Shown here piece after piece: positions 1-4,728 of a DNA stretch of 5,689 bases. Under the pieces are notes generated by a model. The model saw only the letters and a list, made by a program, of their open reading frames with translations. It was not told the DNA's origin and ran no database searches. Made by a program: the position numbers and the translations under genes. Position 1 is the stretch's first letter, and each line of letters opens with the position of its first letter. This DNA comes from Treponema sp. Its GTDB lineage: Bacteria > Spirochaetota > Spirochaetia > Treponematales > Breznakiellaceae. The stretch covers positions 1-5,689 of the forward strand of contig JAISLX010000030.1 in NCBI GenBank assembly GCA_031277045.1. Reading direction: 5' to 3'.

Positions 1-17
1 GAAATTTATTATACTGG

Positions 18-105
18 CCGGGTACATACCCCGATTCGAAAATCGGGTTACGACATTTTCTGTGGTAGTAAATTTTCCGGAGCAAGCTCCGGGGTATGTA
101 CCCGG
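18..105. repeat. REP/MITE-like inverted repeat with nested hairpins
   Basis: The 15-mer CCGGGTACATACCCC at 18-32 is perfectly inverted as GGGGTATGTACCCGG at 91-105. Each arm is itself nearly self-complementary (GGGTA-CA-TACCC). Two further perfect hairpins sit just inside the arms: CCCGATT/AATCGGG (30-36 with 41-47, CGAA loop) and CCGGAGC/GCTCCGG (77-83 with 86-92, two-base loop). The whole could fold as a three-way junction or cruciform. Paired inverted palindromes are the layout of REP/REPIN elements and of ends mobilised by IS200/IS605-like transposases, but no transposase is in view. It could also be the 3' structure of a gene outside the window. There is no U-tract, so it is not a classical terminator. 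Confidence 0.65.
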
Positions 106-121
106 TCTTCCAATCAAGCGG

Positions 122-210
122 TTTACCAAATTCATCAAGAGTTTTTTCAAAATCACCAAGAGTTTTTGAAAAATCATTGGGAGATTTTACCAAAATGACC
201 AAGAGTTTTT
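122..210. repeat. Degenerate tandem array of four 21-22 bp units
   Basis: The core CAAGAGTTTTT occurs starting at 136, 157 and 200, and a diverged copy (TGGGAGATTTT) starts at 178, giving steps of 21, 21 and 22 bp. The flanking bases repeat as well: TTTACCAAA at 122-130 recurs at 186-194. The block 122-146 therefore matches 186-210 at 22 of 25 positions. A partial inverted copy, GGTGATTTT, follows at 224-232. The unit spans two helical turns, which would suit an array of protein-binding sites. It is also seven codons, which would suit a repetitive peptide on the minus strand. The block is much more AT-rich than the neighbouring genes. Confidence 0.7.
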
Positions 211-334
211 ATCTAAAGGTACGGTGATTTTCTAAATTCATACGGTCATACTATCCAAAGGCTGTATGATTGTATTTATACATAGAGCCAATGGACTTGT
301 TCGATAATCCGGTTGGTTTTGGAGCGGTCTTGTA

Positions 335-343
335 TGGTACAAT
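335..343 (+). promoter_or_regulatory. Possible extended -10 promoter for the three-gene operon
   Basis: TGGTACAAT at 335-343 is a good extended -10 element (TG at 335-336, hexamer TACAAT at 338-343). No strong -35 lies at 17 bp; TTGGTT at 313-318 would need a 19-bp spacer. The predicted start near 350 would leave a leader of only about nine bases and would clip the upstream side of the ribosome binding site. A weaker alternative is GATAAT at 303-308, also without a good -35. A small inverted repeat, TCATAC/GTATGA (246-251 with 264-269), lies upstream and could be an operator, but it is too short to call. Nothing else convincing is seen between 211 and 358. Confidence 0.3.
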
Positions 344-358
344 TCAGGCGGAGGCGCT

Positions 359-1192
359 ATGACAAACCCACTTTCAGTTTTTACAAAACCGTGGAAAACA
401 CAGTCCCTGGACGAACTGGGGGCGCTGGTAAAAAACATGGGCTTTGACGCTGTGGAGTACCCCCTGCGGGACGGCTACCAGGTACAGCCGGCGGAGGGGG
501 TCCGGGGGATCGTAAGGCTCGCCAGGACTCTGGAAAAGCACGGAGTACGGGTCGCAAGCCTTGCGGCGGGTATTGACGTGCATACCACGGACGGCAAGGG
601 CGAAGCAGCGGGGGTCAACGAGCCGGTTTTTGAAGGCTGCGGGGAGGCGGGGATCCCCATCATCCGTATCTGCCAGGGTTTTAACCGCGCTCTGGGGTTC
701 CACGAGAACATGGACGCCCTGCGGCGGAAGTACGACACAATTCTGCCCTTCTGCGAAAAGTACCGCGTTACCCTGGGAATACAGATGCACTACGGCATGG
801 CGGACATCACCGGTTCTTACGACACCTACATACTCCTTAAGGATTACGATCCGCGCTATATCGCCGCCGTGTGGGACGCGGGACATTCGGGACTTGCCGG
901 GGAAAATCCCCGCTACGCTTTGGACTGCCTGTGGAACCATCTGTGCATGGTGAACTTCAAGGCCGCCCACTGGTTCCGCGAAAACCCCGCCGCTGCGGAT
1001 GAGGCCGAATGGGGCGTCTACTGGGTTACCGGACGCAGGGGCATGTGCAGTTGGAAGGCTGCGGTGGACTACCTTAAAAACAGGGGCTACACGGGGACCG
1101 TCTGCCTTCCCGCCGAGTACAGCGACGAAGCCCGCGTGGAAGCCTGCACGAGGGAAGATGTACAGTACATCAGGGAACTTTTTGGAGACTAA
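359..1192 (+). CDS. Sugar phosphate isomerase/epimerase (xylose isomerase-like TIM barrel)
   Basis: This 277-residue cytoplasmic protein has the look of the AP-endonuclease-2/xylose-isomerase-like TIM-barrel family, which isomerises or epimerises sugars and sugar derivatives at a divalent metal. The first strands read SVFTKPW (residues 6-12) and GFDAVEYPLRDGY (28-40), with the conserved Glu33. Later strands give GIQMHYG (Gln142, His144), VWDAGHSG (171-178; Asp173 and His176, likely metal or substrate ligands), VNFKAAHW, and the final CLPAEY with Glu253. The 277-residue length is normal for the family. The ATG at 359 has GGAGG at 350-354, a short four-base gap, and places the first beta strand right at the N-terminus, as usual. 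It is the first gene of a three-gene operon; the next start lies two bases past its stop. The exact substrate is unknown. A catabolic role with the downstream oxidoreductase is inferred from context. Confidence 0.92.
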   Translation: MTNPLSVFTKPWKTQSLDELGALVKNMGFDAVEYPLRDGYQVQPAEGVRGIVRLARTLEKHGVRVASLAAGIDVHTTDGKGEAAGVNEPVFEGCGEAGIPIIRICQGFNRALGFHENMDALRRKYDTILPFCEKYRVTLGIQMHYGMADITGSYDTYILLKDYDPRYIAAVWDAGHSGLAGENPRYALDCLWNHLCMVNFKAAHWFRENPAAADEAEWGVYWVTGRRGMCSWKAAVDYLKNRGYTGTVCLPAEYSDEARVEACTREDVQYIRELFGD

Positions 1193-1194
1193 AC

Positions 1195-1962
1195 ATGCCC
1201 GGCGATACCTTTATACTCAGGCGGCGCGTACTGACAAACGAAGACGGGTATAACCGCTGGATTCTAAAAGAGGAAACCCTGCCTTTGCCGGCCAGCCAGA
1301 CGGCGCTTGTTGTCGTAGACATGTGGGACCGGCACTGGTCCGCCGGGGCGACGGCGCGCTGCGGGGCCCTTGCCGTAAAAATTAACGGCGCGGTACAACG
1401 GGCACGCGCCAGGGGAATACTCATCGTCCACGCTCCGTCGGACACGATGGATTTTTACCGCGGGCATCCGGCCAGGCTGCGGTTCCTTGACGCGGCCAAA
1501 AATCCCGGCGGGGAACCTGAAACAATCCCCGAAACGGTCCCCGTCGCCGGCTATCCCGCGCCGGTAGACTCATCCGATGGCGGCAGCGATACTCCCGCCC
1601 TGGACGCCTACGCCCCCAACACCAGGGTCTGGAAGCGCCAGACTGAAAAAATCGAAATTGACGGGAACCTGGATCTGATCTGCGGGGATGAGGGGGACGC
1701 GCTGCGCTCCGTTCTGCGGGGCCGGGGCGTCAATAACATTATCTACACGGGCGTCCACACGAACATGTGCGTTCTTGGGCGGTCCTTCGGCATCAAAAAC
1801 ATGCTCCGGCACGGGTTTACGGCAATCCTAGTCAGGGACCTGACGGACGCGATGTACAATCCCGAAAAGCCGCCCTACGTGGACCACGACGAGGGCGTCC
1901 GGCTGATAGTCGAATACATCGAGAAAATGTACTGTCCTACTACCGGTTCGGACCAGATATAG
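1195..1962 (+). CDS. Isochorismatase-family cysteine hydrolase
   Basis: This is a 255-residue cytoplasmic enzyme of the isochorismatase-like fold, a family that includes amidases, nicotinamidases and N-carbamoyl hydrolases. The Asp-Lys-Cys triad is visible: Asp42 in TALVVVDMWD, Lys147 in RVWKRQ, and Cys192 in TGVHTNMCVLGR. The last segment is followed by the typical GFTAILVRDLTDAMYNP. It is longer than the common 180-210 residues. The extra length comes from an N-terminal extension of about 30 residues and a Pro/Gly/Asp-rich insert around residues 95-140, before the catalytic Lys. The motif IVHAPSDTMDFYRGHPAR follows the second strand. The ATG starts two bases after the upstream TAA, with GGAG at 1184-1187 inside the end of the previous gene, so translational coupling is likely. 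The family assignment is firm. The bond cleaved is unknown; true isochorismate hydrolysis is unlikely because no siderophore or menaquinone genes are nearby. Confidence 0.94.
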   Translation: MPGDTFILRRRVLTNEDGYNRWILKEETLPLPASQTALVVVDMWDRHWSAGATARCGALAVKINGAVQRARARGILIVHAPSDTMDFYRGHPARLRFLDAAKNPGGEPETIPETVPVAGYPAPVDSSDGGSDTPALDAYAPNTRVWKRQTEKIEIDGNLDLICGDEGDALRSVLRGRGVNNIIYTGVHTNMCVLGRSFGIKNMLRHGFTAILVRDLTDAMYNPEKPPYVDHDEGVRLIVEYIEKMYCPTTGSDQI

Positions 1963-1992
1963 GGCCGGATTATCAATGCCAAGGGGTTTGCG

Positions 1993-2985
1993 ATGAACAA
2001 ACTGAAAGTTGTTATGATAGGCGCGGGCGGCAGGGCCAACCAGGTAATCTATCCGTCCTTTAACGATCTGGCCAAAGCCGGAAAAGTCGAAATTGTGGGG
2101 ATCTGCGACATCGACCCGGAACGGCTCAAGAACACCGCCGGCAAGTACGGAATTAAAAACCGTTACGGGGCGGGCGGCGTATTCGATTACCAAAAAATGG
2201 TAGCCGAGACCAGGCCGGATACGGCGGTGGTTATCGGTCAGCCCCACATCATGTATGACATCTGGATGTGGTGCCTGGACCAGGGGCTAAACCTTTACAT
2301 CGAAAAGCCCCTGGCCCTGTCCATCCACCAGGCGCGGGCGCTGGCGGCGACAGCCCGGCAAAAAGGAGTGGTAACCCAGGTGAGCCTTCAGCGGCGCTAC
2401 ACCCCGATGGTTGCAAAACTCAGGGAGGAATGCCTTAAACGGGGGCAGATGACCCATGTGGTCTGCAAATTCTACAAAAGCGATATTCACAATTTTCTGG
2501 GCGCGCGGGATCACATGATGGACGACACGGTTCACGCCCTGGATACCCTGCGCTGGATGGCGGGGGCCGAGATTGCGAAAATTGACAGTATTACCAACAG
2601 AATAGGCACCGTGGACATCAACGTTATTATGGCCCAGTTAACCTTCGCCAACGGCTGTATCGGACACCTTATGAACAACTGGAGTTCGGGGAAGCGCATC
2701 TTCGCGGTGGAAATGCACGCCCCCGGAATTTTTGCAGAGGCCGAACACGAAACCAAAGGCTACCTTTACGCCGGCGGAAACCTTACGCCCCAGGTTTTTG
2801 ACGCCGCCGAAGAAGCGGGCAGCAGGGAAGTTCACGTCTGTACCGGGGTTCTGGCCGCGGCGGAAGACTTTGTGAACTGCTGCCTTTCCGGGGGACAGCC
2901 TATGGCCTGCTTCGACAACACCCTGAATACGATGAAAGCCGCGGAGATGATCCTTGCCCAGTCCCTTATCCGGGAGGGCTTCTAA
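1993..2985 (+). CDS. Gfo/Idh/MocA-family NAD(P)-dependent oxidoreductase
   Basis: This 330-residue protein has the standard family length and two-domain plan. The N-terminal Rossmann fold carries the dinucleotide loop VVMIGAGGRA (Gly10, Gly12, Gly13). ICDIDPER follows at the end of the second strand, where an acidic residue usually selects NAD. The family signature EKP is at residues 104-106 (LYIEKPLAL), with Lys105 the expected catalytic lysine. The C-terminal alpha/beta domain includes DDTVHALD (177-184), where Asp177 and His181 match the D-x3-H active-site motif. Members oxidise or reduce hydroxyls of sugars, inositols and related cyclic compounds. AAGGGGT at 1981-1987 is a good ribosome binding site for the ATG at 1993. 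The 30-bp gap to the previous stop indicates the same transcript. It probably acts on the same compound as the two upstream enzymes; the substrate is not determinable. Confidence 0.95.
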   Translation: MNKLKVVMIGAGGRANQVIYPSFNDLAKAGKVEIVGICDIDPERLKNTAGKYGIKNRYGAGGVFDYQKMVAETRPDTAVVIGQPHIMYDIWMWCLDQGLNLYIEKPLALSIHQARALAATARQKGVVTQVSLQRRYTPMVAKLREECLKRGQMTHVVCKFYKSDIHNFLGARDHMMDDTVHALDTLRWMAGAEIAKIDSITNRIGTVDINVIMAQLTFANGCIGHLMNNWSSGKRIFAVEMHAPGIFAEAEHETKGYLYAGGNLTPQVFDAAEEAGSREVHVCTGVLAAAEDFVNCCLSGGQPMACFDNTLNTMKAAEMILAQSLIREGF

Positions 2986-2993
2986 AACCGCCG

Positions 2994-3019
2994 CACGGCG
3001 CGTTCAGGACACGGCGCGT
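2994..3019. repeat. Short direct repeat in the convergent gap
   Basis: CACGGCGCGT occurs at 2994-3003 and again at 3010-3019, with a 16-bp period, in the 36-bp gap between two convergent genes. It could be slippage or a residual repeat. The gap has only a weak four-base-pair hairpin (CGCC/GGCG, 2989-3000) and no T-tract, so I see no intrinsic terminator for either gene here. Confidence 0.4.
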
Positions 3020-3021
3020 GT

Positions 3022-3867
3022 TTAGGGTTTCAGATCGAAGAATCCTTCCAAAAAAACCGCCACGGCGTCTTCGGCGTTGGAGCCGGTAACCAGTCCGGCG
3101 GCGGCTTTTACCATGTCCCTGGCGTTGGCGGGGGCAACGGAAAAACCCGCGGCCCTGAACAGGGGCAGATCGTTTTCCTCGTCCCCAAAAGCTATTACGT
3201 CCCGGCTGTCCAGATTCAGAATTTCAAGCGCGGTTTTTAAGCCTTCCCCCTTGGTGGCGCGGGGATTCATGACCTCAAGAAAAGTTCCCAGGGAACCGGC
3301 AAGGTAGAGGCTGCCGCCGTAACGTTCCGCGATAACCGGACGGACCTGGGCCTGGGCTTCCGCGGCGGCGATAAACATGGTCTTGATACAGCCCGGAACC
3401 TCCGCCAGGGCCGCCTCCATGTCCACAATCTCCGCCTCCATACCGGTGTGCCCCCGGTAGAAGTCCCGCTCAGGGCCCCCGCGCCAGGATACCAGCCGGT
3501 GCCGGGGGTCTTCCGGGGAACCGGGAAGGTAGGCCTGAAAGTAAAGCCCGGTTTTCCGGGCCAGGGCCGCGCAAAACAGCGCGGATTCCTTGTCCTGAAG
3601 GGTCAGCGCGCGCATCTTCCAGCCGGGCATCTCCGCCACCGCCGCGCCGTTGCAGTACACGTGGGGGCCGGCGGCGCCCAGGGCGGCGCGGTACTTCTCC
3701 GCCGCCTGGACAGCCCGTCCGGTACAAAGAATCGGGCGGATACCCCGGTCCGCGCAGGCCCTGACAGCCCTGACGGTCCTTTCGCTCAGACTGTTGTCCG
3801 GGCGCAGGGTGGTACCGTCAAGGTCCAGCGCCAGGGCTCTGATGGAACAAGGGCGGGGCCGCGTCAT
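3022..3867 (-). CDS. Cof-type HAD-superfamily hydrolase (sugar-phosphate phosphatase-like)
   Basis: This 281-residue cytoplasmic phosphatase is of the HAD IIB (Cof) type. These enzymes dephosphorylate sugar phosphates, nucleotides or cofactors at Mg2+ through an aspartyl-phosphate. Motif I is ALDLDGTTL, with nucleophile Asp15 and acid/base Asp17. Motif II is ILCTGR with Thr49. The motif III lysine is Lys206 in RATKGEGL. Motif IV is GDEENDLPLF with Asp229 and Asp233. The region between motifs II and III holds the C2 cap domain. ATG at 3867 is the only sensible start: the frame is closed by TGA at 3879-3877, and motif I already lies 14 residues in. The Shine-Dalgarno is poor, with GGGG only three bases before ATG, so initiation may depend on coupling to the leader. 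A strong promoter lies at 3932-3960. It converges on the three-enzyme operon and is a separate transcription unit. Substrate unknown. Confidence 0.95.
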   Translation of the reverse strand: MTRPRPCSIRALALDLDGTTLRPDNSLSERTVRAVRACADRGIRPILCTGRAVQAAEKYRAALGAAGPHVYCNGAAVAEMPGWKMRALTLQDKESALFCAALARKTGLYFQAYLPGSPEDPRHRLVSWRGGPERDFYRGHTGMEAEIVDMEAALAEVPGCIKTMFIAAAEAQAQVRPVIAERYGGSLYLAGSLGTFLEVMNPRATKGEGLKTALEILNLDSRDVIAFGDEENDLPLFRAAGFSVAPANARDMVKAAAGLVTGSNAEDAVAVFLEGFFDLKP

Positions 3868-3876
3868 GTTCCCCGG

Positions 3877-3924
3877 TCAGATCCGCGGACCGGCGGCGCC
3901 GGTCCGGGCAGCTTTGTTTTTCAT
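3877..3924 (-). CDS. Possible 15-codon leader ORF ahead of the HAD gene
   Basis: ATG at 3924-3922 begins MKNKAARTGAAGPRI and ends with TGA at 3879-3877. It is in frame with the HAD start, which lies only nine bases further on. The strong promoter upstream predicts a transcript start near 3925, so this ATG would sit at or next to the 5' end of the mRNA. It would be translated without a leader. The second half of the ORF forms the GC-rich hairpin at 3887-3905. Translation would melt this hairpin and could deliver ribosomes to the weakly marked HAD start. The peptide has a basic N-terminus but no run of one amino acid typical of attenuators. Its existence rests on position alone. Confidence 0.25.
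   Translation of the reverse strand: MKNKAARTGAAGPRI
3887..3905. promoter_or_regulatory. GC-rich hairpin in the HAD leader
   Basis: GGACCGGC (3887-3894) pairs perfectly with GCCGGTCC (3898-3905) around a three-base loop. In the minus-strand mRNA it sits about 20-38 bases upstream of the HAD ATG. No T-run follows on that strand, so it is more likely a translational or mRNA-stability element than a terminator. On the plus strand a T-rich stretch begins several bases after the stem, too far for a standard terminator. Confidence 0.5.
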
Positions 3925-3931
3925 TGCGGCC

Positions 3932-3960
3932 ATCATAGGGAGGTAACGCGGCATTGTCAA
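3932..3960 (-). promoter_or_regulatory. Strong sigma70-type promoter for the HAD gene
   Basis: On the minus strand a perfect -35 TTGACA (3960-3955) is followed by a 17-bp spacer and the -10 TATGAT (3937-3932), five of six to consensus. Transcription is predicted to start near 3925, giving a leader of about 58 bases before the ATG at 3867. It is the best promoter in the window. The nearby plus-strand GGAGG at 3939-3943 lies in the spacer and is probably fortuitous. Confidence 0.75.
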
Positions 3961-4064
3961 CGTTTTGTTCAGCGCCGGCGCGTACCGGACCTGGGCTTAC
4001 GCATCACCGGGCGCAGTATTTCTGCTCGAAATTTTCTGTTTCAGCTCCCCTGTTTTACCGCCGC

Positions 4065-4093
4065 TTGTGTGAAAAAGCATCCCGTGGTATAAA
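4065..4093 (+). promoter_or_regulatory. Extended -10 promoter abutting a start codon
   Basis: TGGTATAAA at 4085-4093 is an extended -10 (TG at 4085-4086, hexamer TATAAA at 4088-4093). A partial -35, TTGTGT at 4065-4070, lies at the ideal 17-bp spacing. The predicted transcription start, near 4099-4101, coincides with the ATG at 4099. No ribosome binding site precedes that ATG. The geometry is that of a leaderless mRNA. Confidence 0.45.
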
Positions 4094-4098
4094 TATTT

Positions 4099-4470
4099 AT
4101 GGTTTTGCTTTTCGGGAAAAAGTGGCCCTGTTATATCCTGGCGGCGCATCTTACTCTTGCCATGATGGGAACATTTACCTTCTCGATAGTCGAAAATCTT
4201 GACACGTTTAGCCTTATGAACAAGGCGGCTTCCGGCGGATTTTTTACCCTGCAGGACTGCTCAATTGACTGGCTGATTGAAGATACGGCCGTAATCAGCC
4301 GGGCCAGCGAATATTCATCGTTTTCCCTGCGCGGCGGAATTGTGCGCGTACTTATGGCGCTTGGCATACAAAGCGCCGGGGCTTTTCTTGTGCAGTCAGC
4401 GGTACGGACAACCGGGCGCGCGCAGTATCCCAATATCAAAAATACTATCCTCGTAAAACTCCGAATCTGA
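4099..4470 (+). CDS. Small predicted membrane protein, family not recognised
   Basis: This 123-residue protein has two likely membrane segments. The first is residues 9-31 (WPCYILAAHLTLAMMGTF...) after a short basic N-terminus (GKK). The second is about residues 79-101 (GGIVRVLMALGIQSAGAFLV). They are separated by an acidic, Ser-rich loop with Cys11 before it and Cys54 within it. The C-terminus is basic (RTTGRAQYPNIKN). Amino-acid composition looks natural, whereas the overlapping minus-strand frame (4131-4532) is Arg/Ser/Cys-rich like a shadow. There is no ribosome binding site before ATG 4099, but a promoter ends six bases upstream, suggesting leaderless translation. If the leaderless reading is wrong, a later start could be used. 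I do not recognise the family and assign no function. Confidence 0.5.
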   Translation: MVLLFGKKWPCYILAAHLTLAMMGTFTFSIVENLDTFSLMNKAASGGFFTLQDCSIDWLIEDTAVISRASEYSSFSLRGGIVRVLMALGIQSAGAFLVQSAVRTTGRAQYPNIKNTILVKLRI

Positions 4471-4471
4471 T

Positions 4472-4484
4472 ACCCGCCGCGGGT
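4472..4484. terminator. Weak hairpin just after the 4099-4470 gene
   Basis: ACCCG (4472-4476) pairs with CGGGT (4480-4484) over a three-base loop, starting two bases after the stop codon. The stem is short and no T-tract follows, so it may protect the 3' end or be chance rather than terminate transcription. Confidence 0.2.
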
Positions 4485-4574
4485 TCCAAAATGCCAAATT
4501 TCAGGACCCGCTTGTCGCGTCTTTTTCACCATTTTTCATCCCAAATCTGTACACGGCGGGCGGATATGAATTTC

Positions 4575-4593
4575 CCCGCTGTTTCACAGCGGG
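4575..4593. other. Perfect 7-bp hairpin in the intergenic spacer
   Basis: CCCGCTG (4575-4581) pairs with CAGCGGG (4587-4593) around TTTCA. On the plus strand it is followed by CAATGGGTTTTCCCG, a weak T-run four bases long at 4601-4604, so at best a poor terminator for the upstream gene. It lies in the 258-bp spacer 4471-4728, in which I see no gene. Confidence 0.4.
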
Positions 4594-4632
4594 CAATGGG
4601 TTTTCCCGAAAATTCGCCGTTTGATTGTGTCA

Positions 4633-4661
4633 GGCGGATATTATCCGGAAACCGGACAAGC
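4633..4661. repeat. Left arm of an imperfect inverted repeat around a small gene
   Basis: The inner 11 bases ACCGGACAAGC (4651-4661) are a perfect inverted match to GCTTGTCCGGT at 4972-4982. Outward the similarity continues imperfectly (GGCGGATA here, GGCAGATA on the reverse of the right arm). The arm holds an odd palindrome CGGATA-T-TATCCG (4635-4647). It overlaps a second hairpin, GACAAGC/GCTTGTC (4655-4661 with 4665-4671). Confidence 0.5.
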
Positions 4662-4728
4662 AAAGCTTGTCTCCCCAAAAAACCTGGGTTTTGGAACAGT
4701 CCTACTCTATTTTATCAGGAGCGTCATC

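Larger units (their letters stand above)
1..212 (-). pseudogene. Possible decayed heptad-repeat protein gene, cut by the left edge
   Basis: On the minus strand the frame is open from 208 down to the window edge, 69 codons without a stop. It reads a hydrophilic repeat (SKTLGDF, EKTLDEF, GKPLDW) followed by KTGYIPRSLLRKIYY and, near the edge, ESGYVPGQYNKF. The 21-bp period of the underlying DNA repeat equals seven codons, which fits a heptad-like amphipathic helix. The fourth DNA unit is 22 bp away, so its peptide (KTLGHFGK) lies in another frame. In that frame it is preceded by ATA at 212-210, where an ATG would give a natural MKTLG start. No good ribosome binding site is seen. I infer a gene that lost its start and suffered a one-base indel. 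The alternatives are a purely non-coding repeat, or translation from TTG at 202 or 193. The opposite strand is also open from 2 to 169 but gives a less protein-like sequence. I do not recognise the family. Confidence 0.3.

Noticed and set aside
2..169. Plus-strand open frame as the C-terminus of an upstream gene
   Set aside because: It is open for 56 codons, but its peptide is less protein-like than the minus-strand reading. Openness on both strands follows from the palindromes and the low stop content of the repeat.
122..210. CRISPR array
   Set aside because: Units are contiguous 21-22 bp repeats without unique spacers, are degenerate, and no cas gene is present.
374..970. Long minus-strand frame (198 residues) opposite the TIM-barrel gene
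   Set aside because: It lies wholly antisense to a gene with clear family motifs, has no recognisable motif, and is a typical shadow of GC-rich coding sequence.
3877..3879. TGA read as selenocysteine or by readthrough to extend the HAD protein
   Set aside because: HAD proteins normally begin a few residues before the DLDGT motif, so no extension is needed, and no case for a selenocysteine insertion element can be made.
3448..4092. Long plus-strand frame (214 residues) across the HAD gene and its promoter
   Set aside because: It is antisense to a confidently identified HAD phosphatase, rich in Gly, Arg, Pro and Val without motifs, and reads through the strong minus-strand promoter.
3954..4202. 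TTG-initiated plus-strand frame (82 residues) with GGAGG at 3939-3943
   Set aside because: The GGAGG is the spacer of the minus-strand promoter, the gap to TTG is ten bases, the protein lacks any coherent pattern, and it overlaps the better 4099-4470 frame.
4131..4532. Minus-strand frame (133 residues) opposite the 123-residue membrane protein
   Set aside because: Its composition is Arg, Ser and Cys rich, as in shadow frames, and the plus-strand frame has two plausible membrane helices and a promoter. Since the plus-strand gene is itself only moderately sure, this rejection is not absolute.
4621..4728. N-terminal extension of the 78-residue protein from TTG 4621
   Set aside because: It has no ribosome binding site, passes through the hairpins of the inverted-repeat arm, and the ATG at 4729 has a well-spaced AGGAG.
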